From Neostapfia colusana (lineage: Eukaryota > Streptophyta > Magnoliopsida > Poales > Poaceae), in assembly GCA_030760725.1 (NCBI GenBank), contig JASWHV010000012.1, positions 41,075,652-41,139,651 of the forward strand: 64,000 nt of DNA. Direction: 5' to 3'. Every line of letters begins with the position of its first letter. The first letter of the stretch is position 1. This document shows, one piece after another, positions 10,362-20,947 of this stretch. A program made the translations under genes and the position numbers. Under the pieces are notes generated by a model, which saw nothing but the letters and a program-made list of their open reading frames with translations, did no database searches and was not told where the DNA came from.

Positions 10362-10530
10362 CAACAGCACACATATAAGGAACAAAGTATTACATAAATC
10401 AAAAGCGGAAGCTTACAATTATTCTTTGTAAATAATTTACATAAAATAGCTACAGCGGAAGTCTATAAACAGCTCGTGATGAATATCTAAGAAGCACTCG
10501 AGAAGAGATCCAGCCCGCGGACTCCTCTCG

Positions 10531-10634
10531 CTAGCAACACGAAGACATGGCAGCGGCTAGGTTCTCCAAGTGTGACATGACTCGGAAGTTCCCGAGTCTC
10601 ACCGGACAACCTTCTTTATAGCGTTGAGGGTTAC
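10531..10634 (-). other. Exon-like block B, diverged copy
   Basis: Bounded by TTTGCAG and read in the same phase, it stays open for 33 codons to TAG at 10531-10533. Apart from YKEG near the start it shares little with the other B blocks, so homology is plausible but weak. Confidence 0.3.
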
Positions 10635-10822
10635 CTGCAAAACCACTTATATAGCAAGGGTGAGCACAAAGGCTCAGCAAGACTTAACCGTCTCTCCTAA
10701 GACATGAAACTCTACATGAAAGTAACCTAAGACTTAAGCCTGTCATTTGCGAAAAGACTCGCCTACGAGTTCATCCTTAACTTTCAGATTTTAGCCATAA
10801 TAGTAGTGACCTTGCGCCCAAC

Positions 10823-10869
10823 AACATTGGAACTCCACAATCAAACAAGAAACGCTTCATTCCAATGTT
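10823..10869 (-). promoter_or_regulatory. Conserved LTR hairpin (solo LTR 1)
   Basis: Arms AACATTGGAA and TTCCAATGTT pair over 10 bp. Compared with CATCGGA/TCCGATG in other copies, a C-G pair has become T-A on both arms, and the loop is unchanged. This is the cleanest compensatory change in the set. Confidence 0.7.
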
Positions 10870-11697
10870 ACTTGTCCCAAGGTAAAAAATAAATTTAGTT
10901 TGCTCTATCTCTACCTCAAATAAGGTTCACATGCAGTTTAACATAATCATAGCAGCAATTATACTTTTGCAAACTGTTCCCACACAACTTGCTTACTACG
11001 TCACAACACAGTGAGCAAGCGGTACTCATAACCGCGAGGGACGGTGATTCGAATCAAACACTACCCGGATAACTCGACACATACGCCCGCCTCTGAAGAC
11101 CCAACTCTGGCGTCCTTCATTACGTCGTATGTGGCAACCTTTCTCAGGACACTAGACTGTAGAACCGGTCGCGCCGTCTCGGGCTCATAGGTCTAACGAG
11201 ACGATGTGGTATGCCTCTACAACCCAGTGAACCTGGTACATCGGTTTCCTGGTTCCCATATATCAGTAAGCATCCGGTACACAACTCAAAACTTGCTCAG
11301 CGGGGCTGCACACGCTTTGGTCCTTAACCAACACAGGCAGAGCTACTCGACCAAGACCTCGTCTTGTCGCTGCCTAACCCCGCTGCCCGGTCTCATCTTT
11401 AGAAATGTAAACTTTAGTTTGCTTCATTCCCCAACCACACTTATGATATTCTGAACTATAGCTCGCGAGTAGATTCCAACTACTCATCTTCTACCGGATG
11501 CCCTAGTCTATTTAGCATGGCCTTATTCAACAGCGATGACACAATTCTACCCTTGACCTCAGGATTCATGTTTGGTTATGCAAGTGGAGTATAAAACATC
11601 CTTGACCTAATGCACATACAAACTTTGACCAATAGTAGTGAACAAAGGAAATCTTTAAAAACAACTTAAGTGCAAACCGGGGCTTGCCTTGGTTTTG

Positions 11698-11814
11698 CAG
11701 GTGACTAAAGTCAGATAGTGTGATGTTAGTTGCTGCTGACTTGAAGCTCAATCCCTGCCTTCTTGCTCGTTGATCCAAGCTTAACTTCTCCTTCACTCTT
11801 CCACGTTTAAACAC
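11698..11814 (-). other. Exon-like block A, diverged copy
   Basis: An open frame in the phase of block A ends ...SHLQNQ at a GC donor (CCAAG|GCAAGC). It has no clear AG boundary 80 bp upstream and little sequence identity to the other A blocks. Included as a positional equivalent only. Confidence 0.25.
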
Positions 11815-13938
11815 TACACGTTATGAACATGCATACATTTTAATTGTAAAACTTTTTGCTAAAAAATGCTAAAGCCAAGTTTAAAACTGGAACTCTGTTC
11901 AATAATTTCAAATGACACTGGGGGTGGTGGTTTGAGTGTGTGTCTAAGCACTATCATCAAGTGAGAAGTGAGGTTCATCACTTGGGTGGTGATCACCTAA
12001 TTGGTTGAACAGGACATAATGATCTAGGGCTCCAATGGAGCTGGAAATTTTCTTGTGAGTTCCTTGTCACAAGAAGGCCCTCTGGACCAAAATTCAGAAT
12101 AATTCACTAAGTAGATCACCCTGAACAATTCCCTAAGCATTTAGCCAGACAGGAATTAATTCTGAATAAATTTGCACTTTCATGCCAATTCAAGTGAACT
12201 ACAATTTCAGACATAGATCAGGGAGTATGCATGAATTTTCTTAGGATTTTTGGAGCTAAGGAATGGCTAGAACTGAATTTCCAAGTTTTGGAAATTCTCT
12301 GAAAATGTTTCTGTATTCATTTGAATACAGAAACTTGAAATCAGAATTACCCTAACTAAATCAACTCCAAATGAGTTGAAACTTTTACATGAGTCTCCTA
12401 ATATCCTAAAGAATATTCTGGCAAAATTTGGGGATTTTTGGATGAGCCAAACTCCCTCTAAAATTCTTTTGCTGAAAGGCTTTAAAGAATTTTCCAGAAC
12501 TTTCTATTGGTTTTCATGCAAATTGGGTTCAATATTTGGATAGAGTTTTTCATCCTGAATCCAAACCAATTTGAATCACTAAATTTGGAGTTTCCTAGCA
12601 ATAGTTACGAGGTTCTAAAGTTTGAACTAAATCTGGAATTCAAATTAATTCGGGAAAATATTCAAACTCTGCCTGTGGGTCCGCCCTACACGTGTCAGCT
12701 GCTGGGACTGAGCCACACGGGCCACAGACCCTTTCCCGCGTTGTCGCAAAGGATCCCGGGACCGCAGCTGATTGGGGATTTAATTTTTCCGCCACTGACA
12801 CGTGGGACCCGCCGGTCGTCTTCTTCCCCGGGCCGTTTCCTTTTTCCCGTGCCGCCCCCTCGCCGGGAACTCGTCGGGGCTCGCCGGAGTCGTCTTCCCG
12901 GCCGTCTCCCGGCTCGGTACTTGCCGCCTGGGGGTTTTCAGGGACGAGCAATCCACTGGTGCGGCGTTCTCGGGCTGCCGGCGACCGGAAACCGGTCGGC
13001 GACGTGCGCACACCTTGGTGAGGCTTCGGCACCGTGGTCCGAGCACCCTAGCCCGCCAAAAGTTCAGCGGATTTGCTCTAAAGCATCAGTGGAGATCAGG
13101 CAAGCTCGGCACGGCCTCAAACTGGCTCGGAAACGGCGGCAACCCGGTTGTCACCGTGCGCCCGCGCGTTCCCGCCATGGCCGCTGATCGGAAAACTCGG
13201 AATTCGCTGCCCCTACTCACTGCTAAGCTAGGGTTGCGAAGGAAAAAGGTTCCCTATCCATTCTAGATCCTGATTGTGCAAAATAAGCAGCTTTAACAGA
13301 AAATTGAGCGTTAATTTCAACAATTCTTACCCGCGGGTAGGTTTTCCTCGTCCGAGGGGAAAACTTGAAATTCCGGAGTTACGTCGCACGGATTGCTCTG
13401 AAATTTGGAGAGGAGCAGCGCAGGGAGTTGGCGCGCCTTGGGGTGCTCTCGTTCAGTCATGAAACTGGATGGTGTCAGCTGCCCACGAGAGCCCGACGTC
13501 GGTTTCCACCGGTTACACCTCGGCTTCGGCGCTGATCCTCAAAATACGGCCAACAGCAGCCCCGAACGCCGGAGCTGAGCTGGGGAAACTCTTGTGCACA
13601 TGCTGGAGCTCCTTTTTCGTGTTGATTGCTTGAGCAGTCGGGGAGCGATGCCGGCTTAGGATCACTGAGAACGGACGCGGCGCCGGCGGCTGTTGTTTGG
13701 GCGCGAGAGCAGACGAAGGCCACGGGTACGAGTAAGAGGCTTCGTGTTTGCTTCGGTGGGAGAGATAGGCGCTGGGTGCACCGCCTCTGGCACCCGCGCG
13801 TGGGGGGGGGCAGCTAGAGCAGGAGGTGGCGGTAACGCCCGCGGTGGCGTTCTGTGACCGACTCGATCGAGCTCGGGTCTGAACAGAGCCAAACGGTTTG
13901 CTTCGGTTGAAAGTCTTCTCCACTTCAGTCCATGACAT

Positions 13939-13949
13939 GTGGGTCCCAC
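13939..13949 (-). promoter_or_regulatory. Palindromic GTGGGTCCCAC motif
   Basis: A perfect 11-bp palindrome at the U3 side of the GC-rich island. The same motif occurs in three other LTRs (17596, 31593, 34163). It contains overlapping GGNCCCAC, the class I TCP factor consensus. Confidence 0.45.
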
Positions 13950-15171
13950 AGCTCCTCTCTGCTCCCAAAAGATCTCCAAATTTTGACACATTGCAAATTC
14001 AGCTATGAGGGATCCAAATTCAAAAACCATTTGGCCATTTGACAAGTTGTGCCAAAGTTTCAAATTTAAATTCAAATTTGGATGAAATTTACAAGTTCCT
14101 TTGACATTCATATCAAAGCCCCTCCAAATTTGCTCAAAACTTGGCTCCCTCATAATTTGGACCTGAGGAATTCAAATATGCCATCTGATCCTTAAGTTGG
14201 CCATTTCAAATACAAATTTTCGAACAACAGTTTGAATTTCCTTTTTTTGGAAAGGGCCTTCTTTGCCTTGAAGTAAACCATTTAATTCAAACTGAATATT
14301 TAAGTCTTGTTTTGTGAAGACCCATTTGAATTTGGGTGGAAAACTTTGGTTTGCTTCTAGCCCATGCTTGATCAACCTTAGTCTTAATCTGAACTTCACA
14401 AGTTCAGTTTGACTACGCCCCTCAACTTTGAGTTTGAAGGTGATCTCAAATAATGCCTTGAACACATGGTATATGAGCTTTAAATCCCTCCCATTTTGGA
14501 ACTTAAGCTCTTCAATACCTGAGGACTGCAATGGTCATATCATATATATACTTTTGGACCATCTGAACATGAATGCTTTGCAAGGGTTCAAAAATGGGGT
14601 TTAAACTTCCCTCCCCTCTACTCATAGAGAATGTGCATATGAGTTAGCTTTTTGGCAGTGAAATTCTCCCCTAGGTTAACATGTGTTCAGTATGAGCTAA
14701 AGAACATTTTAGCTCTCCCCACATGTCCATGTTTGAGTTTATCATTTCATGTGACATAACTCAAGTCATTGCCCTTGCCTTAACATGTTTTGAATTCAGC
14801 ATGAACTCAACATGAGCATAATCCATTCCTTTTTAGCTTACCCTCAAATCAGAAAGTTGCCACCATAATTCTCCTCTCCTTCAACGGTGTGAAGTTCCAT
14901 GTGTGTTCAAAACTTTGGCAGCACTTTGAGGTGAGCATTTGGAGTCCAAAAGGTCTTATTTTTGTTCTTTCTCATACACATGTATGACTACTGATGAGTT
15001 TAACTCCACCTTGGTCTAACACATTCAAATGAATGCTTGAACCCGTGTTGTTGACCTCACGTAGACCATCTCATGTAAGAAAGTTTTTGTAAGTCCCATT
15101 TTTCATGAACAAAAAACATGATGACGTTCAATCACCCGTTCCTTTGCATTCACGTTTTTGGGACTTTTACA

Positions 15172-15176
15172 AGCAC
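15172..15176. repeat. Target site duplication AGCAC (right)
   Basis: Right copy of the duplication flanking the solo LTR. The host element's RNase H sequence resumes immediately afterwards (tatccgactcatgatc). Confidence 0.95.
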
Positions 15177-16956
15177 TATCCGACTCATGATCTTGAGCTC
15201 GCTGCTGTGGTGTTGGCCTTGAAAAGGTGGAGGCATTATTTACTTGGGAACTTAGTGCACCTCTACACCGACCACAAGAGTCTGAAGTATATATTTACTC
15301 AAAAGGAGTTGAATATGCGGCAACGGAGATGGTTATAGTTGATCAAAGACTATGAGATCGAGATGCACTACCATCCCAGAAAGGCAAACATGGTTGCCGA
15401 CGCCTTAAGACGCAAATCTCATGTGAACAATCTGTGTATCACCCCACTTGAAGAGGAGGAGCCGAGTCTGTACTTGGTTCCATATGGGGCATTGTATAAT
15501 CTTGCTCTCGTCCCCACAATACGAGAGGAGATTATGGAAGCTCATATGGAAGACATGGGAATGTCGCACATTCGGAGAAGAATGAAGAATGGCGAAATGA
15601 AATGCTTCCGAAGGGATGAACACGGCACTCTATGGTTTAAAGACCGTATAGTGATCCCTCGTGACATGAAGCTTTGGAAGAAAATCTTGGACGAAGCTCA
15701 TTTGTCCAAGTATTCTATTCATCCGGGCACCAACAAGATGTACCAGGATCTGAAAACCAGGTTTTGGTGGACGCGGATGAAAAGAGAAATCACAAAGTAC
15801 GTATCCGAATGTGATACGTGTCGGCGTGTGAAGGCCGACCATATGCGAAAAGCCGGACAGCTGCAACCATTGAACATTCCGGCGTGGAAGTGGGAGGATA
15901 TCAGCATGGACTTCATAATCGGGTTACCTCTCACATCTCACAAGCATGATTCGATTTGGGTGATAGTCGATCAACTAACCAAGTCGGCTCATTTCATTCC
16001 TGTACATACAAGTTACGTGGCCAAGCAATATGTGGAGCTGTATATTGCAAGGATCTTGTGCTTGCACGGTGTTCCCCGCTCTATTATTTCAGATCGTGGT
16101 GCGCTGTTCGTTGCTCATTTTGGGAACAGCTGCACGCATCATTGGGGACCAAACTGATCCGAAGTTCCGCGTATCCCCCGCAGATGGATGGTCAAACTGA
16201 ACGGGTGAACCAAGTGCTGGAAGACATGCTACGCGCTTGTGCCATCCACCACGGCAAAAATTGGGACGATCATTTGCCATTGGCAGAGTTTTCTTACAAC
16301 AATGGCTATCAAGCTAGCATCAAGATGGCGCCGTATGAAGCTCTCTACGACTGAAAATGCCACACACCACTCAACTGGTGCGAGTCCGGCGAGCGAGTTA
16401 TCTATGGCATTGAACTTGTGAATGAGGCTGAAGAACGAGTGCGAGTAATACAAGCCAACCTCAAGGCTGCTCAATCTCGTCAGAAGAGCTACGCGGATAA
16501 AAGACGTCGTCTCTCCATTTCGACATCGGGGACCATGTTTATGTCCGTGTGTCTCCGATGAAGGGAGTTCATCGTTTCGGAGTGAAGGGCAAACTTGCGC
16601 CATGATTCGTTGGTCCGTTTGCCATCATTGAAAAATGTGGACCCGTGGCCTATCGCCTGGAGTTATCAGCGTCGCTCGCAGGAATTCACAACGTCTTCCA
16701 TATCTCTCAGCTGAGGAAGTGCCTCAAACCCTTGGCCAAAATCCGCACAGAAGACATAGAAGTTCTTCAACCGGACCTCATATACACGGAGTATCCAATC
16801 CGGATTATCGATGAAAAGACTCGCGCCACAAGAAACCGGACCTTATGGTTCTACAAGGTCTTGTGGAGTAACCATACCGCTGAGGAGGCGATATGGGAAA
16901 GCGAGGAATATCTACAAACTAATTATCCGAACTTACTATCATCATATACATGGTAA
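15177..16956 (+). pseudogene. pol: Tekay Pol: end of RNase H, integrase, chromodomain
   Basis: RNase H continues with DLELAAVVLALKRW, LYTDHKSL and VADALRRK, interrupted by TAG at 15336-15338. Integrase has the HHCC zinc region (HPG ... CDTCRRVKAD) and the DDE core: SMDFIIGLP, SIISDRGALF and the Glu in QVLEDML. A frameshift lies near 16115-16140 and TGA at 16352-16354 falls within YGRKC-type sequence. Another shift occurs before 16645. The last frame (16645-16956) carries VFHISQLRKCL and a chromodomain (FYKVLWSNHTAEEAIWE and following), which in chromoviruses directs integration to particular chromatin. TAA ends the frame at 16956, 50 bp before the PPT. Confidence 0.92.
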
Positions 16957-17006
16957 AGTTTCCCCACTGTGCATTTCTTTTGGAATCTCGGGACGCGATT
17001 CTTTTT

Positions 17007-17019
17007 AAGGGGGGAGGGA
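17007..17019 (+). other. Polypurine tract
   Basis: AAGGGGGGAGGGA immediately precedes the 3' LTR (TGTAAAAT at 17020). It would prime plus-strand DNA synthesis. Confidence 0.93.
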
Positions 17020-17556
17020 TGTAAAATACCCATAAAGTGGTAGCAAGAAAAATTCAGCTCATGTACACCTAGGAAAAATGAGGGGAATTAAAACTTTGAA
17101 TATTAACGGTGTGAGTTCAAAGTGGTGATTCAAACTTCCCAAAACTTCCAAACATGGAGATCTAAATGCATAATGTGGATCTTAATATTTCAAATATTCA
17201 ACCTTCCAAATTTCAGCTCATTTGGAGGGGTTTTAGTATTTGTTTGGGATTAAAACAGGAAGCCCTCTAATCTGAATTTCAAATTCAGTTTCAAATTCCA
17301 AATTCCTCCAATTGCAAATTTGCTTCCACAAATGTGTTCTCCACATTTGAATTAGCAGCCATGCCAAAATTCAGATAAGTTGGAGTTGGTTTGCTATGTT
17401 TTTGGACCAATGCAATTGAATAATTCAAATGCCATTTCAAATTCAAATCATCAAACTTAATTCAAACTCCACACCAGAATTCGAACCATTTGAATTCATC
17501 AAATTTAAACCATGACTTGATGTGGAAGTATATACTTTAATTCTGAGTAGATGGCG

Positions 17557-17606
17557 TAAAAATATCAGTGGAGAAGTTAATTAAAATGAGAGGGGGTGGG
17601 ACCCAC
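17557..17606 (+). promoter_or_regulatory. Putative LTR core promoter (3' LTR)
   Basis: TAAAAATAT at 17557-17565 is followed by the palindrome GTGGGACCCAC at 17596-17606. This matches the 5' LTR arrangement, where the palindrome has decayed to TTGGACCCAC. Confidence 0.5.
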
Positions 17607-19429
17607 TGGTCCGCCACCACAGTGGCAAATTTTCTGTTTTCCCCTCGGCTGTTCACGCGCGAGCGCCAGCTCCCAGCTGAATCCTCCGCCCGATGCTCCA
17701 CCGAGCTGCTTGCTTCGCTTGCTCCCGAAGTCAGCTCGTGGGTGATCAAAGCGGCAGCCGAGTGCATCCTCTTCTCTTATCCACGTTACACCGCAGCTCC
17801 ACAGCTATGTGCTCGAGCGCTCACGAAGAAACACCGTGCACCCACCTCTGTCATCGTTGCTGCTCGGCCTCCGGCCACTCTAGCACCCAGCTGAGCTGAC
17901 CAGAGAGTGCGCCGACCTCCACTGGACGTCATCCGCACCTCCACAGCTCGTGCCCGGCCTTCTCCGATCGGTGCCAACCAGTTTTCCTCCGGCAAAACAG
18001 AGCCGACGTCGCACCTCGCTGCTCCACGTCTTCCGGCCGCTCCAACACCTCTCCCGCACAACCAACACCTCCCTAAGGTGGGCCAAGGTGTGTAGATCAT
18101 GCTACTGCAGTCCCCTTGCCCTTCCCCGTCGCCGGCTCGCCGGAATTTGTGTTTTGGCGCCGGTACACGTGAAGAACCGATCAAAACCAAACCGGGAAAT
18201 TCTTCCAACACACTTGATCGTTCGTCCTTCGGTTCAAGCCATAGCTTCACACCATCCTAGTGCCCTACCTCGCCAAATACTGCAGCAAACCGTCCACCAC
18301 AACCTTAGCGACAAGAATCCGTCGCCGCCGGCTGAAACGGCTCGGTTCACCGTCGAACTCCCATTTGCAGGTGTTTTCAGCTCCGGCTAGGGGTAGCTTC
18401 ATGTTTTACGTACTCAAGGGATGGTGTACGGCCCCTTAGATCACCAGTTAAGGCTTGGGACGTGTGGTTCATCGCCGCGCCACCGAGCCACCTCGCCGTT
18501 GCCGATGGGTTCCCTGGCGTTTTCATAACCCAAACCATGCCTGGCTGCTAGGCTGTGATACAAGGGTGGTATAGCACAAAACCGCAGGGAGAATGGTCAA
18601 GAAATGGGCGAGAACACGGCGCGCCATCGTCGGGTCCGGCGTGCGCACGTGGGGCCTGTAGAGAGGTGGAAGAAGCATCTGACCAGTGCCCCCCCCCCTT
18701 TGAGTCTCTGTATAAATTTCCAACAGAAAGTTATTCAAGTTTGAAAAATCCATAACTTTGTGTAGGGAACTCCAAAAAGGGTGAGACCAATTTGGTTGGA
18801 ATCCTCATAAGGAGTACTTCAGAGACGAACAAATTGCTTGCTATGAAAATGCCCAGGAAGTTCTGTAGAATTATTTTCATTAAATCTTTTAGAGATTTAT
18901 TCCAGAAGCAATTCTTTATGAAACATTCCCAAATTTGGGCAGCAAATCTTTTTCCTAGTAACTAATCTACAGTAGAAATTTGAGCTTCATTGGAGTTCAT
19001 TTGCTAGGCTAAATTGCCTTCCAAAGTTCAGCCCTTATTTGAAAATTCAAATTTAAACAGAAACTTTTCAGAACTCCTGTCCAACTTCAAAAATTCATAT
19101 CTCTCTGTTGGTAGCTCCAAAAATGGTGAAACAAATTTTGTTAGAACCATGGAGACTTACCCTAATCAGATCTTCCACTTTTGGCTATGTCGAAGCTCCT
19201 GATTTGGGCTCAAAATTCAGAGGAGCCTTGTACTTGTAGGAATTTTGGAGACTACATTGTGCAATGACATTTCTCCAAATTTTGCTCATATCATCCTTAG
19301 CGAGTCTAGTATCCACTGTAAAAATCCGAAATTCAATTAAGGGACCTAAATAACAGTAGATCTAAATAAAAGTGTACTTCTTATATACAACTTGCACTTA
19401 TGCGTGTATTTTGCTACATTTCATAATTG

Positions 19430-19507
19430 TGACCGAAGTTGAGGACGCACCGGAGCCGTTGGATGTCCTCCCACCAGAAGCTGACTTCCTATTTAACTCG
19501 CAACCAG
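19430..19507 (+). other. Exon-like block A, broken copy
   Basis: Still 78 bp and open, with the GC donor kept. The acceptor AG of the 5' LTR copy (aatag|tgacc) reads aattg|tgacc here, so splicing would fail. Confidence 0.45.
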
Positions 19508-20366
19508 GCAAGCCCCGGTTTTCATTTAAGTACCTTTTATAAAGTTTTTCATTTGTATCACTTATGTCTAGGTTGAAATGTATGCATTAGAGTTAGGGTG
19601 ATTGAAACCCCACTTGCATAACCTTTTAAATCCTATGTAGGGTTGGGTAGTTTACAGACTCGACGAGTAGATAATTCCGTGCTAATATGCTTAGGATCTC
19701 GGTAGAAGCCGAGTAGTTAGAATCTACTCGCGAGGTAAGGTTTTATCACATGGTTTGGTCAAAATAGAAAATGTCTTAAGAGTGGTTAAAATGATACCCA
19801 GCAGGGGGGATAGGAAGCAGTGAGCGGAGATCTCACATGCTTATCCCTGTTGGTGTCGATTGAGGATCGAGTCGTGTGCGGGCCTACTGAACAAGTATCG
19901 AACAGTACCGGATGGCATACTGACATAAGCAGGAAACCGATGTAATTGGTTAACCTGGGTGCCGAGGCTTACCCAACCGTAAATAGGAGTGGGTTGAGGG
20001 CAGCAAGGTACAAATCTGCCGGTGGACACAGTCACGCTCCACGCGGGGACCTCCTGCCCGTTACGGATGGACCGGTTCGGCATTTGGGTAGCTTTTGAAA
20101 GGTTGTTTCATACAACAGAGTAGGGAGGGGTGTGGAATCACGCTTCTGAAAGTGGGTGTATGCAACGTGTTGTCCGGGTGTCTCCTGATTGCAATCACCG
20201 TCCCTCGCGGTTATTTGAGTACCGCATGTTCACTGTTCTGTGACGTAGTAAGAAAGGAAAGAAGCCAAATGAATGATAATATGCTGTGATGAAGTATTAT
20301 TGTTTTGAAACCATGTCTGCTGTAGATGTAGAGCTAATTAAGTTTATTTTCCACTTTGGGCATCAC

Positions 20367-20413
20367 CACATCGGAGGAAAGCATTTCTTGTTTGATTGTG
20401 GACTTCCGATGTG
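20367..20413 (+). promoter_or_regulatory. Conserved LTR hairpin (3' LTR)
   Basis: Arms CACATCGGA and TCCGATGTG pair perfectly over 9 bp. The overall length is 47 nt, as in the 5' LTR. Confidence 0.65.
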
Positions 20414-20603
20414 AGGGCTGCCTAAGGCATATGAATCTGTTGCTATAAAACTGAAAGTAAGGATCAACTTATAGGTGTGTCTTTGTTTCAAAGTCCTTTT
20501 TCCTATCTTACACGTCTCTGCATGTAGAGTTCCATGACTAGGTTGTCGGTTAAGCCTTGCTGAGCCATCGTGCTCACGGTTGCAATATTTGAGCTGTGTG
20601 CAG

Positions 20604-20688
20604 GTGAGAGCTATGAGAGGGGTCCGAGGACGAGGTGGTGCCCCCGTCGGGTTACACGGCCGAGCTAGAGCCCTGCACACCGCCGTGA
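20604..20688 (+). other. Exon-like block B, frameshifted copy
   Basis: One base is missing in ctatgag-aggggtcc relative to the 5' LTR, which destroys the shared frame. The terminal peptide ELEPCTPP and TGA remain readable in the shifted frame. Confidence 0.45.
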
Positions 20689-20829
20689 TCTCTGGTTACA
20701 TGTTGCTAGTGTGTAGCGTCCCCGGGCTGGACGGCTGCACTTTTGCTTAGTTAGGATTAGAGAGCAGTGATGTATAATACTTCCGCTGTAAAATTAATTT
20801 TGTAAAAAGACTTCCGCTGTTTTATATCA

Positions 20830-20896
20830 AATAAAAGTTTGTATGTTTCTCTTATTCTTTTCTTGTGTGCTGTTTGGTGCCGTATCGCATGGCACC
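20830..20896 (+). promoter_or_regulatory. LTR polyadenylation signal and terminal hairpin (3' LTR)
   Basis: AATAAA at 20830-20835, then GGTGCC / GGCACC arms at 20876-20896. The 5' LTR's C-A mismatch position is paired here. Confidence 0.5.
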
Positions 20897-20942
20897 ACCC
20901 TCTGCGATCCCGGAGTGGGTGAACCACGGGGTGGTCCCCACA

Positions 20943-20947
20943 ATCGG
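20943..20947. repeat. Target site duplication ATCGG (right)
   Basis: Exact repeat of 1625-1629 next to the 3' LTR end. Confidence 0.95.

Larger units (their letters stand above)
10282..15171 (-). mobile_element. Solo LTR (4.9 kb), Tekay-type
   Basis: On the minus strand it begins TGTAAAAGTCCC and ends CCCTCTCA. It is flanked by AGCAC duplications and has no internal region. Such solo LTRs arise by recombination between the two LTRs of one element. Its U3 start closely matches that of the LTR ending at 24280 (both have gggacttacaaaaactt), so the two are one subfamily. It contains the conserved hairpin (10823-10869), a terminal hairpin (10342-10361), a GC-rich island (12690-13900), exon-like blocks (11698 upward; 10531-10634) and GTGGGTCCCAC at 13939. 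ORFs in the island, up to 226 codons on +, look like GC-driven chance frames. Confidence 0.95.
1630..20942 (+). mobile_element. Complete Tekay/Del-type Ty3/gypsy element with nested solo LTR
   Basis: The element has 3.9-kb LTRs starting TGTAAAAT and ending CCCACA, a 5-bp target duplication, a PBS like the initiator-Met tRNA 3' end, gag, protease, RT, RNase H, integrase, a C-terminal chromodomain and a polypurine tract. The order and chromodomain place it among chromoviruses. The very long LTRs and Met PBS suggest the Tekay/Del clade (inference from family knowledge). Total span is 19.3 kb, or about 14.4 kb without the nested solo LTR and its duplicated target. Frameshifts and stops in gag and pol, plus the insertion, make it non-autonomous now. 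A hand-aligned 100-bp stretch of the two LTRs (from about 1735 and 17125) shows about 5 differences, so it is a moderately recent insertion. Confidence 0.93.
17020..20942 (+). repeat. 3' LTR of the Tekay element
   Basis: A 3923-bp copy of 1630-5556 that ends GTCCCCACA and is followed by the ATCGG duplication. It retains the hairpin (20367-20413), AATAAA (20830-20835) and terminal hairpin. Its copy of the exon-like blocks is broken (acceptor and frame). Confidence 0.95.

Noticed and set aside
10531..11814. Counting the solo LTR 1 blocks as clear members of the LTR-encoded ORF family
   Set aside because: Phase and position fit, but sequence identity is too low apart from YKEG. Listed only with low confidence.
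12507..13187. 226-codon plus-strand ORF and overlapping long ORFs in the solo LTR
   Set aside because: It lies in the GC-rich island of an LTR whose transcribed strand is minus. Similar ORFs elsewhere share no frame or peptide, so it is likely composition-driven.
17786..18250. 154-codon minus-strand ORF in the 3' LTR
   Set aside because: Antisense shadow in the GC-rich island with no domain. The 5' LTR equivalent is broken.
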